Of a DNA stretch of 15,432 nt, positions 8,988 to 15,432 are shown piece after piece. The notes beneath the pieces were generated by a model, which saw only the letters and a program-made list of their open reading frames with translations, was not told where the DNA came from and made no database searches. The position numbers and the translations under genes are program-made. The DNA comes from UBA7396 sp034675265 (GTDB lineage: Bacteria; Patescibacteriota; Gracilibacteria; BD1-5; UBA6164), in contig JAUCDK010000026.1 of assembly GCA_034675265.1 (NCBI GenBank), positions 1 to 15,432 on the forward strand. The letters run 5' to 3'. The first letter of the stretch is position 1; every line of letters begins with the position of its first letter.

Positions 8988-9014
8988 ATTATACATATCA
9001 AAATGAAAAATCAA
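8988..9014 (-). promoter_or_regulatory. candidate promoter for sbcD-tatD-mutY
   Basis: Minus strand: TTGATT (9014-9009), 15-base spacer, TATAAT (8993-8988), 26 bases before the sbcD start. It lies in the 223-base divergent gap (8962-9184), which holds no open frame worth reporting. An opposite candidate -10 for the pilin fusion gene is ATCTATAAT at 9148-9156, without a clear -35. Confidence 0.48.
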
Positions 9015-9184
9015 AAGATTATCCATTTTTATATATCCTAACTTTATGTTTTATGAAATATTAAATTTTGTGACTATATTTTGATCAATTTTAGAACTAT
9101 CTAATAAAGAAAAAACTTGCTTTAATCTTAAAAAATAATAAAATTGTATCTATAATATATTATTATTTTTATAATTTTATTTAT

Positions 9185-10777
9185 ATGATTATACTCAAAA
9201 AAATATATTGATTTACTTTAATTGAACTTATTATAGTAGTTACTATTTTAGCTATTCTAGCTATCATTAGCTTTATATCTTTTCAAGGTTTTATAGCTCA
9301 ATCAAAAGATGCAAGTAAACTTGCTACTTTAAAAAATATTGAGTCTTGACTCAATATTTTTGCGTTAAAAACTTGAAAGTTTCCAGCTTTAAATCAAGAA
9401 GAAATATATTGAACCTGAATAATTGATGGAATCATACTTCATTCATATTGAAAAATATGAAAAAATATTTCAAGTCTTATTGACTTAAATGGTAAAATAA
9501 CAGATCCAGATAATAACTCTTATCTGTATTGAGTTTCTTTTGATCAAAAAGATTACCAAATTGCTACTTTTCTGGAAAATCAAGTATATGCTTGAAATAT
9601 TTTCTTACAAAATGTATATGCCAAAGAAAATAAAAATATTCATATGATATGAAATTATGATTGACTTCTCATCTATAATTCAGGAGCAAATGTAAAATAT
9701 ATTATCAATTTACCAAGTCTCATTTTTTCACAAACTGGAACTATAGATATTATTCAAAATGAACCAAAATTTTTATATAATTCAAAACAACTATGAGAAA
9801 CAAAAGATGAACTTCTCAAAGATATTACGGGAAAAAATGTTACATTAACAGGAATTTTACTCACATATAATCAAAATCAATTGAGTGAATTATCTAATAA
9901 ATTAGGATATGAAAAACAAAAAATATGAGAAAAAATATTTTGAAAAAAATATATTCATTCCATAAATACAAAAAAATTATGAATTTATTATTGATATCCA
10001 AGTTCTTTAAATAACTGAATAAATGACTATCATCTTGATAAAATAGTTCAAGATTTCAATGAATACGATACTATTATTTTATGAGAAGATATAGGAAATC
10101 CAGCTCATGAAGATTATCAAAATACCAAAACTATTTTACATGGAACAGGAGCAGATATTTTGTGGTATGCTCCACAATGATTTTCATGATATACTTGAGT
10201 TTCTTACTGATATATTACTCTTATGAATGATGTTTCTGATATTGAAACTGCTATTGATAATTGGAAAGATTTATGAGTGCAAGGAATTTTCTTTGATGAA
10301 GCAGGATATGATTTTTTAATTGATGAATATGATTTTGAAGATGAAATAAGTGTGAGAAATCATCAAAATACAGCAATCAATTATGCTCATAGTAAAGGAT
10401 TAAAAGTTATGATGAATTCTTGGGGAGTTGATGATGTATTTTGAGTAAATAATTGAGAAAGTCCTACTACTTTAAAGTCATGAGATGCTTATTTATTAGA
10501 AAGTTTTGTATATAATCCTCATGCAGTTGCAACTCAATACTATGATTATGATAACCAATTAGCAAAAATGAATCAAGCAATACAATATAAAGATACTCTC
10601 GGAATAGAATTATATTGTGTTGGATTATTACCAAATTCATCAGAAATAACTCCAGAAAGAATACAAACATTTTATGATAAATCAGTTTGAGTATGTGATT
10701 ATATTCAAATTACAGAAGAAAGTTTTTGAACCTGGAACAGTCCTACTTTAACCAATTATTTAAAAGAATACAAATAA
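9185..10777 (+). CDS. type IV prepilin fused to a spherulin-4-like (GH135-type) glycoside hydrolase domain
   Basis: 530 residues. Residues 1-9 are a short prepilin leader ending in glycine, then FTLIELIIVVTILAILAI: the prepilin peptidase site G/F with glutamate at +5, followed by the pilin membrane helix. The cleavage glycine is a UGA codon. Residues 40-140 look like a small pilin head (LKTGKFPALN, then ITDPDNNSYLYGVSFD and YQIATFLEN). Residues 140-260 are a linker region I cannot assign. Residues 265-525 resemble a TIM-barrel spherulin-4 domain: LGIYYGYPSSLN, IDNWKDLGVQGIFFDEAGYD (D371, E372), VMMNSWG, and GDAYLLESFVYNP (E439). In fungal Sph3 the equivalent acidic residues cleave galactosaminogalactan. 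The likely role is a pilus- or membrane-anchored polysaccharide hydrolase outside the cell; substrate and pilus incorporation are inference. ligA starts 10 bases later. I see no peptidoglycan-binding or sortase motif. Confidence 0.82.
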
Positions 10778-10787
10778 TATACATATT

Positions 10788-12833
10788 ATGAACCAATTAG
10801 AACTCTCAAAACATTATTTACAACTAGAGGAAAAGCTTTTCCAATCAGAAGATATACAAAAATTAGCTGAACTTTTAAAATATCACTCTGACTTGTACTA
10901 TAATAAAGAAACTCCTATTATAAGTGATTTTGAATATGATGAACTTTTTAAAAAACTTCAATTTTTAGAAGAAAAATTTTGAATACAAGAAGCTCAAACT
11001 CTCAAAGTAGGAAGTGACGTTACAGGATCAACTTTTGCAAAAGTAAAACATTCTCGCCCAATGATTTCACTTGATAATACTTATAATGAATGAGATTTAA
11101 TTGATTTTGATATGAGAATCAAAAGAGTTTTATGACTTTCAAGTGAAAAAAATATTCCTTATGTTATTGAGTTCAAATTTGATGGACTTGGAGTTGAGCT
11201 TATTTATAAAAATGGAAAGCTTACACAAGCTATTACCAGAGGAAATTGAGTGGAATGAGAAGATGTAACTGAAAATATAAAAACACTTCATAATATTCCT
11301 AAAAATATCTCATATAAAGAACATTTAGAAGTAAGATGAGAAGTTGTTATGCCAATTTCATCTTTTCAATCTCTCAATAAAAAAGCACTAGAAAATGGTG
11401 GAAAAGTTTTTGCAAATCCAAGGAACGCAGCATCAGGAAGTTTAAGACTTCTTGATGCATCTATTACTGCAAGCAGAAATTTGAAATTTTTCTCTTATGA
11501 TTTAGCCAATTTTGAAGAATTTAGAATCAAAGAACAAAAAGAAACTTATTTTGATACAATAAAAGATTTAGAAAGTTTTTGATTTGAAATATCAAGTTAT
11601 TTTGTGGCGTGTGAAAATATTTTTGAAGTAGTAAAAAGTATAGAAAATTTTTGAAATATTAGAGAATCTCTTGATTTTGACATTGATGGTTTGGTAATAA
11701 AAGTAAATAATGTCGAACTTTGGCAAGATATTGGTTTCACTGCTCATCATCCAAGATACGCCATTGCATATAAATTCCCAGCTGAAATACTTACTACAAA
11801 AATACTTTCTGTAGAACATCAAGTTGGAAGAACTGGAACTATCACTCCAGTTGCAAATTTAGAACCAGTTTTTATTACTTGAGTAACAGTAAAAAGAGCA
11901 ACGCTTCATAATTATGATGAAATTAAAAATTTAGAAGTAAAAATTTGAGATAATATTTTTATAAAAAGAGCCTGAGAAGTTATTCCAAAAATCATTTGAG
12001 TTACAAAAGAAACAAGAACTGGAAACGAAACTGATATAGATATTCCAAAATTTTGTCCAAGTTGTAATGCAATTTTATTGCAAGATGAAGAAAAAGTAAG
12101 AATGTATTGTCCAAATTCTCTTTTATGTCCTGAACAAATCAAACAAAAAATTATTTATAGCGTTTGAAAATCATGATTTGATATTGATGGACTTGGAAAA
12201 GAACAAGTTGAACTTTTTTTAAAAGAATGATTTATTGTCGATTTAGCCGATATTTTCACTTTAAATGAAAAAAAGGAAGAACTTTTAGCACTTCCTTGAT
12301 ACAAACAAAAATCAGTAAATAATTTACTTGAATCTATACAAAAAGCAAAATTTCAAAAAATAGTAAATTTTTTAGTTGCACTTAATATTCCTTGAGTTTG
12401 ACCACAATCAGCAAAAGAATTATCAAAAATTATTAATTCAAATGATGAATTATTACATTTTAATTTTTCTCAAGAAGAATTATTTGCACTTCAAGATATT
12501 GGAGAAGAAACAGCAAAAAATATTTCTCAATTTTTTGAATCAAAAGAAAATAAATTATTACTCAAAAAATTACTAAATTTTATTACTATTGAATTTAAAA
12601 AAGAAGTTATTGGTGGAAAATATGCTGGAAAAAAAATATGTATCACGTGAAGTTTTGAATGATTTTCTCGTGATCAACTCATAGAAAAACTTGAAAATAT
12701 GTGATGAAGTTTTGTGTGAAGTGTTTCAAAAAATACTGATGCGCTTCTTGCAGGAGAAAAAGCAGGAAGTAAATTAGAAAAAGCAAATTCACTATGAGTA
12801 ACCATAATTACCCTAGAAGATTTTTTAGCATAA
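10788..12833 (+). CDS. ligA: NAD-dependent DNA ligase LigA
   Basis: 681 residues, full length. It seals nicks in duplex DNA using NAD. Domains in order: Ia NAD-binding region (YYNKETPIISDFEYDELFK, 44-62); adenylation domain with the AMP-accepting lysine K130 in FKFDGLG; the RGNGVEGEDVT motif with two UGA glycines; NPRNAASGSLR; an OB fold; a four-cysteine zinc finger (C423, C426, C441, C447, spacing CX2CX14CX5C as in the family); helix-hairpin-helix repeats (DIDGLGKEQ, LPGYKQKS, IPGVGPQSAK, DIGEETAKN); and a C-terminal BRCT domain (GKKICITGSFEGFSRDQL). The KFDGLG site differs slightly from the common KxDGxA. It starts 10 bases after the pilin fusion gene and is followed after 15 bases by the TfoX-domain gene, so the three are probably one transcript. 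No Shine-Dalgarno sequence precedes it. Confidence 0.98.
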
Positions 12834-12848
12834 AAAGTAAAAAAATAT

Positions 12849-13223
12849 ATGAATAAAAAACAACTCCCTGAAATTTTGAAATATTTTTTAGAAGATTTAC
12901 TATTTGATGAAATATGATACAGAGCCAAAAGTATGTTTTCTTGATGGGGAATTTATAGATTTTGAAAAATGTTTGCAATTCTGATTGAAGATGAATTTTA
13001 TTTCAAAACTTGAGCAAACAATATACAAGATTACTTAGAAAATTTTTCAAAACCATTTACATATACTGTAAAATGACAAATCAGACAAATGTCTTATTAT
13101 AGACTTCCAGAAGAAATTTTAGAAAATAGTGATGAGTTAAAAGTTTGGATTCAAAAATCTCTCGATGTTCCTGAAAAAATAAAAACCAAAAAAACATCTC
13201 CAAATATTTCCAAAATTGATTAA
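12849..13223 (+). CDS. TfoX/Sxy N-terminal domain protein
   Basis: 124 residues. The match is to the TfoX N-terminal domain: YRAKSMFSGWGIYRFGKMFA (24-43; family pattern R-x-MFGGxGxY-x-x-G-x-MF), LIEDEFYFKTGANN, then PFTYTVKGQIRQMSYYRLPE and a DELKVWIQKSLD helix. Full TfoX/Sxy has a second C-terminal domain and activates competence genes in gamma-proteobacteria; this is the N-terminal domain alone, a form found widely in bacteria with no settled function. A lysine-rich tail (KIKTKKTSPNISKID) follows. It begins 15 bases after ligA and shares its transcript. Its place beside a pilin-like gene and ligase suggests a link to DNA uptake or topology, but the sequence does not prove this. Confidence 0.85.
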
Positions 13224-13228
13224 AAAAC

Positions 13229-13256
13229 TTGCTTTTTATATTTTTTTAGTTATAAA
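13229..13256 (+). promoter_or_regulatory. candidate promoter for the 54-residue gene
   Basis: TTGCTT (13229-13234), 16-base spacer, TATAAA (13251-13256), 29 bases before the ATG at 13286. It falls in the 62-base gap after the TfoX-domain gene, which has no terminator-like hairpin. Read-through from the ligA transcript is therefore also possible. Confidence 0.4.
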
Positions 13257-13285
13257 ACAGAAATATTTATTATTTATAAAATTTT

Positions 13286-13450
13286 ATGGACAACAACAAT
13301 ATGCCATATATTCCAAGTGATGGCGAAGATGCAAATAGAATATGTGAAGAACTTGCATTATTTAATAATAAAAAGCCTAATTTTTTAAAAGAAGTTCCTG
13401 CTGATTTTATCAAAAGAATTGCTGAAATACTAGGACAAATGAGAGTATAA
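13286..13450 (+). CDS. very small protein of unknown function
   Basis: 54 residues, not recognised. It begins MDNNNMPYIPSDGEDANRIC, then a predicted helix (EELALFNN), a short loop (KKPNFLKEVP) and a second helix (FIKRIAEILGQ). It is acidic to neutral with no membrane segment or signal peptide. YIPSD recalls YIPGD of the 70-residue protein at 5814-6026. It contains no UGA codon, so it would be read the same way in the standard code. Its stop is separated from the convergent radC stop by one base. Support is the start with upstream promoter-like sequence, tight packing and protein-like composition. Confidence 0.6.
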   Translation: MDNNNMPYIPSDGEDANRICEELALFNNKKPNFLKEVPADFIKRIAEILGQMRV

Positions 13451-13451
13451 T

Positions 13452-14084
13452 TTATGATAATATGTTATTTTCTCTAAAACTAAAATAATCATCTTTGGTA
13501 ATAATAATATGATCTAATACTTGGATTCATAAAATTTCTGCTGCATCAAGCAGATTTTTTGTTACTTCTTTATCTTCAGAGCTTGGAAGTTTTTGATTTG
13601 ACGGATGATTATGAACAAAAATAATTGAATGTGCTCTTTCTTCAATAGCCTGAGAAAAAACTTCTCTTGGATGTACTAAAGTTTGATCAAGAAGTCAAAT
13701 GGTAATCACTCTTTTATCTAAAAGTCTTCCAGCTCCATCCAAAGTAAGTGTTACAAAATATTCTTGTTTTTTACTTCTATATTCTTTTACTTCATCCAAA
13801 ACATCTCAAAGATTTTTTATTTGAATCTCATTTTTTACAAAATATCTTTTTGCTAATTCAAAACTTGCCATTATTTGCATAGCTTTGACTTTTCAAATTC
13901 ATTTAATAGCAAGTAGATCTTGAAATTGTAAATATTCTTTTTTTTCTTCAATCACAGAAAATACTTTTTTTGAAAGTTGAAATACATCTATTCCAGCAAT
14001 TCAACTTCATAAAATAACTGCAACTAATTCTGATCAAGAAAGATAATGTACTCCATATTTTTCTAACTTTTCTCTTGGTTTCAT
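13452..14084 (-). CDS. radC: RadC-family JAB/MPN domain protein
   Basis: 210 residues from the ATG at 14084. N-terminal region: PREKLEKYGVHYLSGSELVA (3-22), the standard RadC opening, and a helix-hairpin-helix IKGIGKVKAMQIMASFELA (60-78). The C-terminal JAB domain has EVFSQAIEERAHSIIFVHNH (141-160) and SSEDKEVTK, giving the JAMM zinc site E141, H158, H160, D171. RadC was named for repair, but that role is disputed; the biochemical function is unsettled. The start is uncertain: in-frame ATGs at 14111 and 14126 would add 9 or 14 residues and bring the length to 219 or 224, closer to the family norm (about 222). All choices overlap the upstream HEPN gene, by 22 to 64 bases, so translation is probably coupled. 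Confidence 0.9.
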
Positions 14085-14953
14085 ATTGATTTTATTAATT
14101 CTTGTAAACATAATTTTTTCACACATTCCTTTAAAAATATGACTTTTTTTTCAATAAATTCTAACTCTTCCCTTTTCACTTGATATTTTTTATTATATCT
14201 TGAATTGATATACGCTCATCTGAGTAATTGAAAATAATTATCCTCCAAACTTAAATCAAAAAAATTATTAAATTTTTGAGAATGAGTTTTTAAATAAGAA
14301 TACAAAATTTCTAAATCATGAGTTTTCGGTTTGTATCAAGTTTTTACAATTAAATAGCAGGTCATAGACAATTCTACACATTGATGAAGATAAAAAATCG
14401 CCATTTGAAAACTTTCTCTTTGAAAGGCATTTTGATAATCAATAAAAAATTCCTCTGCAATTTCTGACCAAGCAAAAAAATCTTCTTTTTTAATGGCATA
14501 AATATCGTCTTGGGTTAAATATGGATTTGTTTTTATATGATATTTTCCAGTATCATAAAGTAAAATTCAAGATGTAAGAATTTCTAAATAAAAATATTGT
14601 CATTCTTTAATTCATTGTCGAAAACTATAAATATCTTCCACCAAAATATTTACAAACGAAGAAATTTCTTTTGCACTTTTTATTTTTCAAGTAATTTCTC
14701 GTAATAATTTCATATTTTTTTCTGGTGAAGGCTTTTTTGTAATCACCAAAATATCTAATTGCTCAGAATATCGAATTCTTTGCTCTCATTCTTGAACAAA
14801 ATTAGGAATACTTTTATTTTCACAAATATATTCTCAGAAAACAATAATTTGCTCAGCAAATAAGATTTTATTTCAACAATTTTTTATAATTTCCGTTAAT
14901 AAAAATAATTCATTTTGCTTATCAATATTCAAAAAATTTATATCTTTTTTCAT
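14063..14953 (-). CDS. nucleotidyltransferase-HEPN fusion protein
   Basis: 296 residues. Residues 30-140 resemble a minimal nucleotidyltransferase (IIVFGEYICE at 36-45, SEQLDILVIT at 63-72, then EGQYFYLEILTSGILLYDTG). Residues 160-290 are a HEPN domain (FYLHQCVELS at 187-196, KPKTHDLEILY at 208-218, AYINSRYNKKY at 247-257 with R252). Many relatives carry GS in place of GE41 and DxD in place of QLD67, so two catalytic positions appear lost and nucleotide transfer may be abolished. HEPN domains are often RNases in toxin-antitoxin and defence systems; no clear Rx4-6H motif is present here, so the biochemical role is unknown. Nine of ten glycines are UGA. Three of eight arginines are CGA, which I hardly see in neighbouring genes. 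It ends inside the radC start region. Confidence 0.78.
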
Positions 14954-15014
14954 AAAATATTTTTAATATATACTTATAATATACTATAAAATATAATTTA
15001 AAAGTCAAAAAAAA

Positions 15015-15041
15015 TTGTAATTTTTTAAAAATCTATATAAT
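15015..15041 (+). promoter_or_regulatory. candidate tmRNA promoter
   Basis: TTGTAA (15015-15020), 15-base spacer, TATAAT (15036-15041) within AATCTATATAAT. The mature RNA end at 15052 lies 10 bases further. On the other strand TTGACT (15008-15003) could serve the HEPN gene, so the 98-base gap is a divergent promoter region. Confidence 0.55.
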
Positions 15042-15051
15042 AACCTCACAT

Positions 15052-15432
15052 GGGGTCATTTATGGTTTCTACTTTGAGAACTGATGGTCATGTATGCTAT
15101 TTGGGAGATGTTTATGGCTTCCACAATCAATCATAAACAACAATAAATGCAAACAATAGAATTGCTGCAGGTCTAAATGCTTTCAAAAAAGCTTTAACTC
15201 CTTCTTTTGCTCCAACTTTTGCTTAGTCAACAGTTAGAACTTAAGTAAATACGTAGCCTTCGCTAAGCGATGAGTGCCGATTGGACTGCTACACATTTTA
15301 AAAATTTTTTACTTGAGAAGGTTTTTAAAATTATTGATTCAAGTCTGGTAGTTTCGGTTGTAAGTTGTTCTTGAAATTGCTAGCATTAACAGAATAATTT
15401 CTTTTTAAAATTTTTTGTTTGTTTTCCATTTT
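15052..15432 (+). ncRNA. ssrA: transfer-messenger RNA (tmRNA), 3' end outside window
   Basis: tmRNA rescues stalled ribosomes by adding a degradation tag. The 5' end GGGGTCATTTATGGTTTCTA matches the conserved tmRNA start (GGGG, then GGATTCGAC). The TCATGTATGC segment corresponds to the TGCATGC region after the first helix. A tag reading frame follows at 15149-15226 after A-rich sequence, then a pseudoknot-like region in which GTAGC (15253-15257) can pair with GCTAC (15288-15292) around an inner CGC/GCG stem. The acceptor partner of GGGGTCA and the CCA end are not found before 15432, so the last part lies beyond the window. Standard one-piece tmRNAs are about 350-420 bases, which fits. Confidence 0.88.
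15149..15226 (+). other. tmRNA tag peptide reading frame
   Basis: Resume codon GCA at 15149, then 25 codons to TAG at 15224. The tag has ANNRIAAG at the start, a central FKKAL and ends SFAPTFA. AN at the start and a final hydrophobic-plus-Ala end are typical of tags, but the usual ALAA end is replaced by PTFA and the tag is long. The stop is TAG, consistent with UGA not being a stop here. Confidence 0.75.

Noticed and set aside
184..14953. Frequent in-frame TGA codons read as widespread pseudogenes
   Set aside because: They fall on conserved glycines in nearly every gene and the families are otherwise intact, so the genetic code differs rather than the genes being broken.
14954..15051. Palindromic A/T runs as an attachment site or origin
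   Set aside because: They are simple AT-rich promoter sequence between divergent genes, with no repeated boxes or flanking direct repeats.
15300..15432. tmRNA 3' end within the window
   Set aside because: No sequence complementary to the GGGGTCA 5' end followed by CCA was found, so the RNA is reported as continuing past the window.

Overview
Organism. The window is very AT-rich and can only be read if UGA is glycine (genetic code 25). With UGA as stop almost every gene breaks into short pieces. With UGA as Gly, fifteen full-length genes open up and all end in TAA or TAG. UGA falls on invariant glycines: three times in the UvrD Walker A motif, twice in the LigA RGxGxxGEDVT motif, twice in the MutY LPGVG hairpin, and at the prepilin cleavage glycine. 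This code is known from Absconditabacteria (SR1) and Gracilibacteria (BD1-5) of the candidate phyla radiation. I cannot tell from the window which of the two this is.

Layout. Positions 1-1443, minus: a Pol I-like protein with a 5' nuclease and half of a 3'-5' exonuclease but no polymerase domain, then the start of htpX. Positions 1580-2471: a diverged nucleoside phosphorylase-fold gene (+) and a six-cysteine small protein (-) converge on a shared terminator. Positions 2547-4724, minus: UvrD/PcrA helicase. Positions 4872-6026, plus: TerC and a 70-residue unknown protein. Positions 6023-8961, minus: a repair operon sbcD-tatD-mutY. Positions 9185-13450, plus: a type IV prepilin fused to a spherulin-4-like glycosidase domain, then ligA, a TfoX N-terminal domain protein and a 54-residue unknown protein. 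Positions 13452-14953, minus: a nucleotidyltransferase-HEPN fusion overlapping radC. Positions 15052-15432, plus: the 5' part of tmRNA with its tag reading frame; the 3' end lies outside the window.

How the genes fit together. Most of the window is DNA metabolism: Pol I nuclease, UvrD, MutY, TatD, SbcD, LigA and RadC. A pilin-like surface protein and a TfoX-domain protein lie in the same run as ligA. That is compatible with DNA uptake and repair, but the link is inference from gene order.

Stand-out points. (1) The pilin-glycosidase fusion, a possible pilus-borne polysaccharide-cleaving enzyme. (2) Pol I without a polymerase domain. (3) MutY without its iron-sulfur cysteines. (4) A terminator-like hairpin inside the mutY coding end, built from locally rare codons. 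(5) A HEPN-nucleotidyltransferase fusion with degenerate catalytic motifs. (6) Seven candidate promoters that all have 15-16 base spacers. No CRISPR array, insertion sequence, ordinary tRNA or rRNA was seen, and no stretch over 300 bases lacks a gene.
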